Below, piece after piece: positions 1 to 9,446 of a stretch of 64,000 bases of DNA; position 1 is the stretch's first letter; each line of letters opens with the position of its first letter. Source of the stretch: Oscillatoria acuminata PCC 6304. Its GTDB lineage: Bacteria > Cyanobacteriota > Cyanobacteriia > Cyanobacteriales > Laspinemataceae. The DNA is taken from contig NC_019693.1 of NCBI RefSeq assembly GCF_000317105.1, forward strand, positions 3,720,001-3,784,000. The letters are read 5' to 3'. The notes under the pieces were generated by a model. It saw nothing but the letters and a program-made list of their open reading frames with translations, did not search any database and was not told where the DNA came from. Position numbers and translations under genes: made by a program.

Positions 1-413
1 GGTGTCTGCAACATAGTGGTTATTTAATAAAAGCGTGACAACAACGGTAGATGGATTTATTCTAAGCCCTCGGTCGGATGACATATATTTGCCCCCCGGG
101 TCAGACTAGAACGGATTTTGATTAATTTGGAGTCTTCCTAGTATTGTAGCAACGGATAACGTTTGGGGATTGAACCGTTTTCCACCGAACCCAGTCAAAA
201 CAATAAGGAGTCCGGCATCCTTGCGCACAGAGCACATTTCTATCCATCTCCTGCATCCTTAAGATATTGAAATTAACTTCGGCTTAAACAATTACGGTCT
301 GCTAAGCGATCATTATGCTGTCTCAATCTCCCCCATCCATTCGCCAAGGGTCCCAGCAGCAGTGGGATAGTCCAATTCAGCACAACCCACAAAACCGATC
401 GCTGGGCATCTCC
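1..413. other. Leader region without a supported gene
   Basis: No convincing reading frame, RNA gene or strong hairpin is visible here. It presumably holds the promoter of the efflux operon that follows. An in-frame ATG at 315 would extend the next gene into this stretch, but that would put 33 residues in front of an otherwise classical lipoprotein signal. Confidence 0.5.
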
Positions 414-1670
414 ATGAGAACCGGGCGGCTGTTCTTCTGCATGGCGATCGCCGTGGGATTAGTGGGATGTCCAGGCATTTTTAACCGAGAGGCGGAAGGC
501 CAACAAGCCAGCCCGGGTGGGTCCAGAGAACGACAACGGGGACCCAGTTCTCCCAGTGTTGAGGTGGCCCTCGCCCGCACGGATACCTTACGCGAACCCC
601 TGGTTTATAGCGGCAATACAGAACCCTTTCGAGAGGTCTCTGTCCGCGCCCAAACTGAGGGACGCTTACTTGACCTCACGGTAGACCTAGGCGATCGCGT
701 TGAACAAGGAGAAATCCTCGCCCAACTCGATGGCACCCTTTTAGAAATCTCCCTCGGAGAAGCCGAAGCCGAATTAGCCGCCCGAGAATCCGATGTGGTC
801 CGCGCCCGCAATGAAGTCAGAAATGCCCAAGTCCAGTTGGATCAAGCCCTGGTGGAACTCCAACAGGCTCAAAAAGATGCAGAACGGTTCCTTAATTTAG
901 CGGCTGAAGGGGCAGTTTCTCGTCAACAGGGAGAACTGGCTGAAACGGAAGCCCAAGTGGCGGCGCAAACTGTGCGATCGGCCCGAGAACAGATTCTGAT
1001 CGAACAAGAATCGGTGAGTAGTGCCGAACAACGGGTGAAGGCCCAACGGGGTGTGGTCGCCCAAGCGCGGGAACGCCGGTCTTATGCCTTTTTACGGTCC
1101 CCGATTACTGGCGTGGTTCTCGATCGCCTGACGGAACCCGGAAACCTCGTCCAACCGGGGGGCGATGTCTTACAACTTGGCGATTTTAGTCAGGTGAAGG
1201 CGATCGTTCCTGTGGCCGAACTGGCCTTAGCCCAGATTCGCGTGGGACAACCCGTGACTGTCAGTTTAGACGCCTTGGGCGGGGAAGTGGTCGAAGGCCG
1301 AGTCAGTCGCATTTCTCCAGTCTCCAATGTGGAAACGCGCCAAATTCCGGTGGAAGTGACCATTCCTAACCCCGATGGCCGGATTGGGAGTGGGTTACTG
1401 GTTCGGGTGACCTTTGACACCCAAACCACAGAACGAGTCGTCATTCCAGAAAACGCCTTGCAAGGGGAAGAGGAAAATACCGTGTTTGTACTTCAGGAGG
1501 CAGAGGGAACCGCCACCGTGGAAGCACGAACAGTCCAAATTGGGGAACGCCTGAATAATCAGGTGGAAATTCTCTCGGGACTTTCCCCGGGGGAACGCTA
1601 TGTAATCCGCAGCAGTCGCCCCCTGGCAAGCGGGGATGAGGTGCGCTTGAGTGCCTTGTCGGAATCATAA
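414..1670 (+). CDS. RND efflux periplasmic adaptor lipoprotein (HlyD/MFP family)
   Basis: Membrane-fusion protein that bridges an inner-membrane RND pump to an outer-membrane channel. From the ATG at 414 the protein opens with a lipoprotein signal: a hydrophobic stretch ending in LVGC (Cys19), so it is probably lipid-anchored. The order then is a barrel-sandwich/lipoyl half (SVRAQTEGRLLDL), a long Glu/Gln/Ala-rich alpha-helical hairpin (roughly residues 110-220), the second lipoyl half (LRSPITGVVLDR) and a beta-barrel/MP domain, the usual adaptor order. The frame is open from an ATG at 315; 414 is preferred because it places the signal peptide at the N terminus. The pump gene starts about 240 bp downstream, suggesting one operon. 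No outer-membrane channel gene is visible. The substrate is unknown. Confidence 0.88.
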   Translation: MRTGRLFFCMAIAVGLVGCPGIFNREAEGQQASPGGSRERQRGPSSPSVEVALARTDTLREPLVYSGNTEPFREVSVRAQTEGRLLDLTVDLGDRVEQGEILAQLDGTLLEISLGEAEAELAARESDVVRARNEVRNAQVQLDQALVELQQAQKDAERFLNLAAEGAVSRQQGELAETEAQVAAQTVRSAREQILIEQESVSSAEQRVKAQRGVVAQARERRSYAFLRSPITGVVLDRLTEPGNLVQPGGDVLQLGDFSQVKAIVPVAELALAQIRVGQPVTVSLDALGGEVVEGRVSRISPVSNVETRQIPVEVTIPNPDGRIGSGLLVRVTFDTQTTERVVIPENALQGEEENTVFVLQEAEGTATVEARTVQIGERLNNQVEILSGLSPGERYVIRSSRPLASGDEVRLSALSES

Positions 1671-1744
1671 ATTGGGCGTGGTTTTCCTCCTCTTAAAGGA
1701 AATTTATTAAACGGCCAGGGCTGGCAGTTTGCTCTTTTCAAAGT

Positions 1745-1765
1745 CCCTCTCCTCTGAGGAGAGGG
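1745..1765. repeat. Short perfect palindrome between adaptor and pump genes
   Basis: CCCTCTCC and GGAGAGGG arms flank a short centre, followed by a further purine-rich half. Similar GGGAGAGG-type sequence occurs inside the MITE near 18.0 kb. It could form an intercistronic hairpin that modulates pump expression relative to the adaptor; this is inference. Confidence 0.5.
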
Positions 1766-1911
1766 ATTTAGGGAGAGGTTCTTTATCCTAGGGAATTGAG
1801 GCGATCGCCATCGAATGTGCTGCCACCCTTGTTTCATCCCACTTTTAAATCATGAATGGTCCGTGAATCTCTCCCCCACGGGCTAAATGTTCACCATTAA
1901 AACCCGAAAAT

Positions 1912-4900
1912 ATGAATGGATTCAGCATCAGTGCAACCGCAATTCGCCAGCATATTGGCACTTTGGCCCTCGCCACTACGGCGATCGTCCTGGGAATTTT
2001 CTTCCTGACTTCGATTCAAGTGGATCTGCTACCGGCGATTACCTATCCTCGGATTGGACTACGCCTGAATTCCCCAGGAATCTCCCCGGAAGTCGCCATT
2101 GAAGAGATTACTAAACCCCTAGAACAAGCCCTGAGTACCACCGAAGGGGTGGTGCAGGTTTATTCCCAAACCCGGGAAGGTCGAGTTAGTGTCGATTTAT
2201 TCTTTGAACCCGGGGGGGATGTGGACCTCGCCCTGAATGAGGCAACTGCTGCCTTTAACCGCGCCCAAGGACGTCTCCCAGATACGGTAGAATCTCCGCG
2301 ATTGTTTAAGGTGGACCCCTCTCAGTCTCCGGTTTATGAGTTTGCCTTACAGTCCCCCTCCCTACAAGATGTGGAGTTGCGGGTGTTTGCCGATGAGGAG
2401 TTAGCCCGAGAGTTAGGAGTGGTCCCCGGTGTGGCGGCAGTGGATGTCTCCGGGGGCATTACTGAAGAGATTCAGGTTCGCATTGACCCGGTGCGATTGC
2501 AATCCTATGGACTGGGGTTAACCCAGGTTTTAAATGAGTTGCGCGATCGCAATATTGATGTGGCCGGGGGTCGCTTATCCGGTGGGAGTGAAGAACCCCT
2601 GACTCGCGCCCGGGGACAATTTGAATCCGCTGATGAAATTGCCAATCTCTCGTTTGAAATTCCCAATCAAGGCCGAGTCTATCTCCGCGACTTTGCGGAT
2701 ATCATCGATGGCACTGCCGAACGCCTGGTGTTGGTTACCCTGAATGGCGAACCTGCTGTGAAAGTGAGCATTCAAAAACAAGGGGATGCGAATACGATTA
2801 CGGCAGTAGAGGGGGTCAAACAGCGACTAGAACAGTTGCGTCAGTCCGGGTTAATTCCTGCCGATATGGAAATTTACCCGACTTTAGATGAGTCGGTTTT
2901 TATTAGAAATTCCATTTCTAATGTAGCAGTGGCCGGGTTGACGGGTGCAGGACTCGCGGCCCTGGCGGTGTTACTGTTTTTAGGGTCAATTCGCCAAACC
3001 ATCATTATTGTCCTAGCCATTCCCTTGGCAACCCTGAGTTCCATTGCTTTAATGCAAGTGTTTGGTCTCTCCTTGAATGTGTTTAGTTTAGGGGGACTGG
3101 CCCTGGGTGTGGGGATTGTGGTCGATAATGCGATCGTGATGTTAGAAACCATTGCCGAAGGGGTGGGGATGACCCCGGGGAAAAGTCAGCAAAATAAACG
3201 GCTGACCTCCTCCAAGGCGATCGCCCAAGCGGAAGCCAGCAGTCGGTCTATTGAGTCCGCCTTACTCGCCTCCACCACCACCAACCTGGTCTCTGTCTTA
3301 CCCTTCTTACTGATTGGCGGTCTGTTTTCTCTACTCTTTAGCGAACTAATTTTAACCATTAGTTTTGCTGTTGCCTCCTCCTTACTGATTGCCTTAACCG
3401 TCGTTCCGATGTTGACCTCCCGCTTGTTAGCCATTCGCTATACCAGCGGATTAAGTCAATTCTTTCTACTCCGAGGATTTAATGCAGGATTCAATGGATT
3501 CAGTCGCATTTATCAATGGATTTTAAAACTGGTCTTACGCCTGCGCTTAGTCGTAATTGCCCTGGCTATCATCGTTTTAGGCGGCGGCAGTTTTTGGTTA
3601 GCTGGAGGACTTCCCCAGGAAATTTTACCCCGGATTAATACGGGACAAGCTCGCTTATTTGCTCAGTTTCCTCCGAATACCACCGTTGCTCAAAACCTGC
3701 AAATCATGGCCAAGGTTGATGAGATTTTATTGAATCAACCCGAAACGGTGAATGCCTTTACCACCGCTGGAGGCTTTCTTTTTGGCACCAGTGTCTCCCC
3801 CAATCCACTCCGGGGTTCGAGTACCATTGCCTTGACACCGGGTACGGATATTGACGCTTATATTACCCGAGTCAATCGGGAATTTGAAAAGCTCAATCTC
3901 GTGGATGCTCGTTTGAGAATGAGTCCCGAAAGTGTCCGGGGGATTATTTTGACGAACTCCCCAGTTCGCGCCGAGTTGGATGTCACCTTACAAGGTACCG
4001 ATGTTCGGGCGTTGGAACAAGTGGGGGAAGAAGTCCTGGCGGCATTAGATGAACAAGTCAGTTTGGCGAGTTTTCGTCCCGATGCAGACCCCCAACAAAC
4101 AGAGTTACAAATTCGGCCAGATTGGTTACGGGCCGCCGAATATGGGTTGTCGGTGAATGATATTGGGTCAGCGATTCAAACGGCAATTCAAGGGGCCGTT
4201 CCCACTCAACTCCAACGGGGCGATCGCCTGGTTGATATTCGCGTTACCTTACCGGATAATGTGGTCCAACGGGTCACTCAGTTAGAACAATTACCCCTAT
4301 TAGTAGGAAATTCTCGGTCGATTCGCTTGCGGGATGTGGCAACGGTAGAACGCGGACAAGCACCGGGAGAAATTCAACGGATTAATCAGCGTCAGGTGTA
4401 TATTATTGCCGGTTCTTTGAACGAAGGTGCAACCCTAGGAGAGGCAAACGCCGAGATTGCTGAGGTCCTGGCAGGCATCGATTTTCCCCCAGGGGTGAGT
4501 GTGGTTCCTTCTTCTTCGGCGCAAACCAATCAAGAGTTACAAGACTCCCTCAAACTGTTAGGTGGATTAGCCGCCTTTCTCGTGTTTGTGGTGATGGCAG
4601 TTCAGTACAATTCCTTGGTTGACCCCTTGGTGATTATGCTGACGGTTCCTTTAGCATTAGCGGGGGGAATTGTTGGACTTTATGTCACGGAAACCCCAGT
4701 GGGGGCAACGGTATTAGTTGGGGCAATTCTGTTAGTGGGGATTGTGGTGAATAATGCCATTATTATGGTGGAATTTGCCAACCAAATTTATAAAGAAGAA
4801 GGGATTAACCGTAGGCAAGCGATGCTGAAAGCTGCACCCCAACGCTTGCGTCCGATTTTGATGACAACCATCACTACGGTGTTGGGAATGTTGCCCCTAG

Positions 4901-5157
4901 CGTTAGGGGTTGGGGAAGGGTCCGAGTTTTTACAACCCTTGGGGGTGGTGGTGTTCTCGGGGTTATCCTTAGCCACGTTTCTAACCTTGTTTATTATTCC
5001 CTGTTTTTATACCCTGCTTCATGACATCTTTGGAGGCAGAAGACGTCCGCCTTTAAGTCCGGATCAACTGGAAACGGTGTTCCAGGATTCTCCAAATTTG
5101 GAAAATGTGCCCTCTCCTTCTGGGGTGGAGTGGCGATCGCCTGAACCCGGGATGTAA
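1912..5157 (+). CDS. RND efflux pump inner-membrane subunit (AcrB/HAE1 type)
   Basis: Proton-driven resistance-nodulation-division transporter of 1081 residues, close to the usual length for AcrB-type pumps. The first transmembrane helix follows the N-terminal FSISATAIRQ segment. A large periplasmic loop precedes the TM2-6 block, which carries the proton-relay motif GIVVDNAIVML at about residue 403; a single Asp followed by Asn-Ala is typical of drug/hydrophobe pumps rather than metal pumps (VDDAIVD). The second half repeats the topology (LVGIVVNNAIIMVEFANQ). It follows the adaptor gene on the same strand. The C-terminal 45 residues are a Pro-rich cytoplasmic tail. Substrate range cannot be read from sequence. 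Confidence 0.93.
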   Translation: MNGFSISATAIRQHIGTLALATTAIVLGIFFLTSIQVDLLPAITYPRIGLRLNSPGISPEVAIEEITKPLEQALSTTEGVVQVYSQTREGRVSVDLFFEPGGDVDLALNEATAAFNRAQGRLPDTVESPRLFKVDPSQSPVYEFALQSPSLQDVELRVFADEELARELGVVPGVAAVDVSGGITEEIQVRIDPVRLQSYGLGLTQVLNELRDRNIDVAGGRLSGGSEEPLTRARGQFESADEIANLSFEIPNQGRVYLRDFADIIDGTAERLVLVTLNGEPAVKVSIQKQGDANTITAVEGVKQRLEQLRQSGLIPADMEIYPTLDESVFIRNSISNVAVAGLTGAGLAALAVLLFLGSIRQTIIIVLAIPLATLSSIALMQVFGLSLNVFSLGGLALGVGIVVDNAIVMLETIAEGVGMTPGKSQQNKRLTSSKAIAQAEASSRSIESALLASTTTNLVSVLPFLLIGGLFSLLFSELILTISFAVASSLLIALTVVPMLTSRLLAIRYTSGLSQFFLLRGFNAGFNGFSRIYQWILKLVLRLRLVVIALAIIVLGGGSFWLAGGLPQEILPRINTGQARLFAQFPPNTTVAQNLQIMAKVDEILLNQPETVNAFTTAGGFLFGTSVSPNPLRGSSTIALTPGTDIDAYITRVNREFEKLNLVDARLRMSPESVRGIILTNSPVRAELDVTLQGTDVRALEQVGEEVLAALDEQVSLASFRPDADPQQTELQIRPDWLRAAEYGLSVNDIGSAIQTAIQGAVPTQLQRGDRLVDIRVTLPDNVVQRVTQLEQLPLLVGNSRSIRLRDVATVERGQAPGEIQRINQRQVYIIAGSLNEGATLGEANAEIAEVLAGIDFPPGVSVVPSSSAQTNQELQDSLKLLGGLAAFLVFVVMAVQYNSLVDPLVIMLTVPLALAGGIVGLYVTETPVGATVLVGAILLVGIVVNNAIIMVEFANQIYKEEGINRRQAMLKAAPQRLRPILMTTITTVLGMLPLALGVGEGSEFLQPLGVVVFSGLSLATFLTLFIIPCFYTLLHDIFGGRRRPPLSPDQLETVFQDSPNLENVPSPSGVEWRSPEPGM

Positions 5158-5165
5158 GCAAAAAC

Positions 5166-5391
5166 CCGCTGGGGGTTAAAACCTAGCCCTGTCAAGGTGT
5201 GTAAATTGTAGGGGCGTATTGCATACGCCCTCTTTTGGGCGTATGCAATACGCCCCTACAAGAAACAATGATTTTTCGTCATCAAATTTACCTCTTGTAG
5301 GGGCGCGAGAGTGATCGCCTGTCCAAGAAATAACGATTTTTCGTCATTAAATTGATCACCTTGACAGGGCTAGGGTTTTAACCCCCAGCGG
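5166..5391. mobile_element. MITE-like element with long terminal inverted repeats and an internal hairpin
   Basis: Terminal arms of about 35 bp at 5166-5199 and 5357-5391 are inverted copies of each other with one indel (…CCTAGCCCTGTCAAGGTG against CACCTTGACAGGGCTAGG…). Inside lies a near-perfect palindrome at 5206-5261 with arms of about 25 bp built on TGTAGGGGCG and CGCCCCTACA. The right part recurs near 55.66-55.71 kb. The element is non-coding and follows the pump stop codon, where it could also act as a transcription-attenuating structure. Confidence 0.7.
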
Positions 5392-5424
5392 TTGTTGACT
5401 GCCTCCAGTCCAGTCAACAGGCAC

Positions 5425-6138
5425 TTAAGCTAAATCAAATAACAGCACTTCAGCTTCTTCCTCAGACCCAACTAGGGTAAGGGTTTCCGGCGCAGAACAG
5501 GCAACCCCATCCCCGGTTTTCAAGGGCAGATCATTGAGGGTCAGCGTACCCCGGGCGACTTGTATCCAAGCATGACGGTTGGGGGGAATGTCATACACCA
5601 CCCGATCGCCTTGATGTAGGATTGTGGCATACAAATTCAAATCCTGATGGATGGTGACGGAACCCTCCCGCCCATCTGAGGACCCGATTAAGCGCAATTG
5701 GCCGCGTTTTTCCGCCTCGGGATAGAGTTTCTGTTCATAGGAAGGGGGGAGTCCTTGTTCACCGGGTAACATCCAAATTTGCAGCAGATGCACCGATTCC
5801 GTTGGGGAAGGGTTAAACTCGCTATGTGCGACTCCAGTTCCGGCACTCATGCGTTGGACTTCCCCAGGCAGAATCACGGAACTGTTGCCCATGCTATCTT
5901 TATGTTCTAGCGCCCCTTCTAGTATATAGGTGACGATTTCCATATCGCGGTGAGAATGGGTGGGAAAGCCTCCCCCGCCACTCACCCAGTCCTGGTTAAT
6001 CACCCGCAGGGCACGAAATCCCATGTACTGAGGGTCGTAGTAGTTGGCAAAGGAAAAGCTATAGTTGGTTTTGAGCCAGCCATAATTGCCTTGTCCCCGT
6101 TCTTCTGCTTTGCGTAGGGTTAACATGGGTTCCTCCAA
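5425..6138 (-). CDS. Pirin family protein (bicupin)
   Basis: Bicupin of 237 residues, the usual size of the short pirin/YhaK-YhhW group, some members of which oxidise quercetin. The N-terminal cupin has the metal-site pattern FPTHSHRDMEIV, a later HKDSMGN stretch, and the pirin hallmark MSAGTGVAHSEFNPS. It starts at ATG 6138 and is divergent from the HxlR regulator, with palindromic operator candidates between them. That arrangement suggests an inducible stress or redox-response pair controlled by the neighbour; this is inference. The physiological substrate is unknown. Confidence 0.9.
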   Translation of the reverse strand: MEEPMLTLRKAEERGQGNYGWLKTNYSFSFANYYDPQYMGFRALRVINQDWVSGGGGFPTHSHRDMEIVTYILEGALEHKDSMGNSSVILPGEVQRMSAGTGVAHSEFNPSPTESVHLLQIWMLPGEQGLPPSYEQKLYPEAEKRGQLRLIGSSDGREGSVTIHQDLNLYATILHQGDRVVYDIPPNRHAWIQVARGTLTLNDLPLKTGDGVACSAPETLTLVGSEEEAEVLLFDLA

Positions 6139-6185
6139 TGCGATGCGACAGGTTTTATGGAATTGAGATGCTTTACTTATTACTT

Positions 6186-6227
6186 ACTTTAGAATAGGTA
6201 AAGTTGATTTGTAAAGTATGCACTTTA
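6186..6227. promoter_or_regulatory. Two palindromic operator candidates for the HxlR regulator
   Basis: Two inverted repeats with identical half-sites lie side by side: ACTTTA-N7-TAAAGT at 6186-6204 and TAAAGT-ATGC-ACTTTA at 6212-6227. They sit between the divergent pirin and HxlR genes, where an autoregulating winged-helix dimer would bind. Their presence also argues that the regulator starts at 6255 and not at 6204, which would place coding sequence over the operator. Confidence 0.6.
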
Positions 6228-6254
6228 AAGTGGGTTAGTACCCAAAAAGTAACG

Positions 6255-6590
6255 ATGGAAGCCAAATCAGAAGACAAAAAACAAGTGGGATGTCCAGTGG
6301 AAACCACCTTAGCGATTATTGGTGGACGATGGAAAGTGTTGATTTTGCAAGAGCTATTTTCGGGGGTAAAACGGTTTGGAGAACTGCATCGGGCTTTGGC
6401 TGGAATTACTCAAAAAATGCTAACCCAGCAACTGCGAGAATTGGAACGGGATGGGATTATTAACCGGATGGTTTATGCCCAGGTTCCGCCGAAAGTGGAG
6501 TATTCTTTAACAGAATTTGGGATGACCCTCAGACCGATTTTGGAGACCATGCACGAGTGGGGGGTGCGATTTGAGAAAGACCATCCCTAA
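6255..6590 (+). CDS. HxlR family winged-helix transcriptional regulator
   Basis: Small MarR-like DNA-binding protein of 111 residues from the ATG at 6255. It shows the family core: a Cys near the N terminus (QVGCPVETTLAIIGG), then WKVLILQEL, the recognition region GITQKMLTQQLRELE and the wing VEYSLTEFG. HxlR proteins with this conserved Cys can sense electrophiles or oxidants (for example HypR), so a redox input is plausible. The frame extends to 6204 but that start overlaps the operator. The stop codon directly abuts the convergent GGDEF gene with no spacer. It probably controls the divergent pirin gene and itself. Confidence 0.9.
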   Translation: MEAKSEDKKQVGCPVETTLAIIGGRWKVLILQELFSGVKRFGELHRALAGITQKMLTQQLRELERDGIINRMVYAQVPPKVEYSLTEFGMTLRPILETMHEWGVRFEKDHP

Positions 6591-9059
6591 TTAAGCGCAA
6601 ACGACTCGATTGCGTCCTCCCGCTTTAGCCACATAGAGGGCTTCGTCAGCATTGGCAATCAGTTGGGTGGGAGTCGTTTCAAAACTGGGGCTGAGGGTGG
6701 CTACCCCTAAACTCATGGTGATGTAAGGACTCACTTGAGATTGAGCATGGGGAATCTGTAATCCAGCCACTTCTGTTCTAATTCGTTCTGCGAGTTCTAA
6801 GGCACTTTTTAGGTCCGTATTGGGCAAAACGGCAGCAAATTCCTCTCCCCCATATCGGGCGATCAGTTCGAGTTTGGGGTTGATACATTGACGCAGGGCT
6901 GCCGCTACCCGTTGCAAGCATTCGTCACCGGCTTGATGTCCGTAGGTATCGTTATAGGGTTTGAAGTAGTCAATATCGCACAAAATTAGGGACAGGTCAG
7001 CCGGTTCCCGAGTCAGTCGTCGCCATTCGTGATCGAGGAATCCATCAAAACAGCGCCGGTTTGCGACTTGAGTTAAGCCATCAAGAGAGGCAATCCGGTG
7101 TAATTCTTGATTGGCGGCTTGCAATTGTTCAAAAAGGGTGGATTGTTGGATGGCGATCGCAACTTGAGTGGCTAATTCTTGGAGAAACTCCGTTTCCCAA
7201 TTCTGCCACTGTCTGGGACCTTGGCAGTGATGAGCAATCAGCAATCCCCATAATTGGTTATTATCCCCGACGGAATTTTCTAACAATTCTTCTTCTGAAT
7301 TGTGGCTAAAATCTTCATTTAATAAAATTGGGACAACTAAATTGGCTTTAACTTGAAACTGGGCTAATAAATTGCGATGACAGGGACTGATGGGTTCGGT
7401 ATAAATATCAGGGGTGGCTTTGAGACGCCCTTTTTTATAGAGTTGGGCATGAGTTTCCCCAAAGCAAGGGTCGAGAATCGTCAGGTTGAGAATTTCTCGG
7501 GCTCTAGTGCCACAGGATTCGACGACCACTTTACCACTCCAATCGGGGTGAAAGCGATAAATAATCACGCGATCCGTATTTAAAAATTGTCGCACTTCTG
7601 CAACGGTGGTGTTGAGAATTTCTTTGAGATTGAGAGAAGAACGAATGCGATCGCGCATCGCAGACATGACTCGTTCCCGTTCTAGTTGCAATTGCAGGGC
7701 TTCTTGGGCGGCAACTCGGCTGGTAATATCCCGTAAAATCACGGTAAACAGTCGTTCTGAACCCACTTCTAATTTAGAAATCGAGGCTTCGGCGGGAAAG
7801 TGGCTGCCATCCTTGCGGCGTCCAAAGACTTGCGATCGCGTCCCCATTGTCCGAGACACCTCCGGGGTGTAGCGAAACTGTTTAATATACTGGCGATGCT
7901 GCTGACGCAAATTTTCCGGTAACAGCAGATCTAGGGATTGTCCCATCACCTCTGCTGCACTGTAACCAAAGATTTTTTCAGCCCCTTGGTTAAACAGTTG
8001 AATCCGTTGAATTTCATCAATGGAAATAATCGCATCATCAGCACTATCCAGAATTCCCGCCAACCGCGCTTGGGACAGGCGCAGGGCCGCTTCGGTATGT
8101 TGGCGTTCTAAAATTTCCCGTCGTAATTGTTCATTCGCCTGCTGGAGTTCCGTGGTCCGTTCTTCGACTAATCCCTGCAAGGCGGTGATCGCTACATCCA
8201 TTTCCATCGGTGTACATCCTTGCAGTAAACTGGTTTGGGTGATGATTCCCTGTAACGAATCGCCCTCATCGGCCACGACCAATCGGCGGACCCGATATTC
8301 CCGCATTAACTGATGAGCAGTCCACAGACAATCTGTCGGTTGCACCAGCAGCAAGGGCGAACTCATCACCTCGGTAGCGGTGAGTTTTCTGAGATTGAGT
8401 TCTAATGCCTGGAGTTGAAGGATATCTCGTTCCGTGACAATTCCGATGGGAATGGGTATGGGCGGCAGTTCTGGGGTTTGCATGACGCCATCGCTATTGC
8501 GATTCTGGGCGATCGCCACGCAACTAACCCGATGGATATTCATCAATGTGGCTAATTCGAGCACCGATGCTGAGGGCGATGCTGTAATGACCTTGGGGTT
8601 CATCACTTCAACCACTCGCCTCAAGCGCATCCAATCTGCCGGTTGGATCATTTCCCGAATGCTTTGGTAGGTAATCGTCCCCCGTAATTTCTCATCAGGA
8701 TCCACGATGGGCAAATGGCGAATCTGTTTCTGACGCAACAAATCCAGGAGGGTGACGAGATCGGGAAGATGCTCCTCCTGGAGGATAAACGGCCTTGGGG
8801 TCATTAATGCAGAAATTGGTTGTTTACTAAACGCTTTGGTGAAGGACTCTATTTCGCGATCGCCAGTCTGTGCCGTCAATTTCACCACATCCCGTTCCGT
8901 AAAAATCCCCAGAATTTTATCGGCTTCTACCACGATCGCGCAGCTCGATTTTACCTGGCTCATCAGTACGATCGCCGAGCTAACTGGAGTATCGGGCGTG
9001 ACGGTTAACGGATGGCGGTCAATGGCTAACTGTACAGAAAAAGCGGTACTTTCAAGCAT
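6591..9059 (-). CDS. CBS-PAS-GAF-GGDEF diguanylate cyclase
   Basis: Multidomain signalling protein of 822 residues, predicted to make cyclic di-GMP. Order seen: four CBS motifs in two Bateman-like modules (about 10-290, with GIFTERDVV and GIVTERDIL repeats), a coiled coil (295-325), a PAS domain (about 325-440, ending ILRDITSRV), a phytochrome-like GAF domain (about 455-640) and a GGDEF domain with an intact ARYGGEEF active site near residue 730. No EAL domain is present, so it is probably a synthase only. No transmembrane segment is evident, so it should be cytosolic. CBS pairs usually bind adenine nucleotides, so energy state and a GAF ligand or light may be inputs. The GAF lacks an obvious bilin-binding Cys motif that I can identify with certainty. 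Confidence 0.93.
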   Translation of the reverse strand: MLESTAFSVQLAIDRHPLTVTPDTPVSSAIVLMSQVKSSCAIVVEADKILGIFTERDVVKLTAQTGDREIESFTKAFSKQPISALMTPRPFILQEEHLPDLVTLLDLLRQKQIRHLPIVDPDEKLRGTITYQSIREMIQPADWMRLRRVVEVMNPKVITASPSASVLELATLMNIHRVSCVAIAQNRNSDGVMQTPELPPIPIPIGIVTERDILQLQALELNLRKLTATEVMSSPLLLVQPTDCLWTAHQLMREYRVRRLVVADEGDSLQGIITQTSLLQGCTPMEMDVAITALQGLVEERTTELQQANEQLRREILERQHTEAALRLSQARLAGILDSADDAIISIDEIQRIQLFNQGAEKIFGYSAAEVMGQSLDLLLPENLRQQHRQYIKQFRYTPEVSRTMGTRSQVFGRRKDGSHFPAEASISKLEVGSERLFTVILRDITSRVAAQEALQLQLERERVMSAMRDRIRSSLNLKEILNTTVAEVRQFLNTDRVIIYRFHPDWSGKVVVESCGTRAREILNLTILDPCFGETHAQLYKKGRLKATPDIYTEPISPCHRNLLAQFQVKANLVVPILLNEDFSHNSEEELLENSVGDNNQLWGLLIAHHCQGPRQWQNWETEFLQELATQVAIAIQQSTLFEQLQAANQELHRIASLDGLTQVANRRCFDGFLDHEWRRLTREPADLSLILCDIDYFKPYNDTYGHQAGDECLQRVAAALRQCINPKLELIARYGGEEFAAVLPNTDLKSALELAERIRTEVAGLQIPHAQSQVSPYITMSLGVATLSPSFETTPTQLIANADEALYVAKAGGRNRVVCA

Positions 9060-9446
9060 AAATTAAAGGTATTTAATAATTCGGCGCAGTGTCTTCCTCA
9101 ATGGCATGGTTTATCTTGACTGATCCTAGGTTGTTTGGGAAGACTTGCGAAAATTTAGGTCCAATCTCTTCATTCTCTAGTGATATTGTATTACTCCGGA
9201 GGTACTTTTCTGCCCTCCGGCTGTCATGTTGTGGGTTGTCCAATCAGAACTCTAGGTCTATTTATAGAGTCTAGTCCCTCAAAGCTCAATCGCCTAATGC
9301 GGCAAATTTCCTTCAGGATGCCATGATCCTGGGTCATCCATCCCACCGGGGAGAGACCCTATTTTGAGCTTTACCCCAGTGCAATGGGCGATCGCCTTCT
9401 TGTTAATCACCCGTCACACGAGATACTATCGTTCAAGAGGTTTCAA
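9060..9446. other. Intergenic region with a small hairpin
   Basis: No supported gene. A short inverted repeat CCGGAGG (9196-9202) with CCTCCGG (9214-9220) is visible. Divergent promoters for the GGDEF gene and the secreted-protein gene should lie here; no clear promoter box stands out. Confidence 0.4.
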
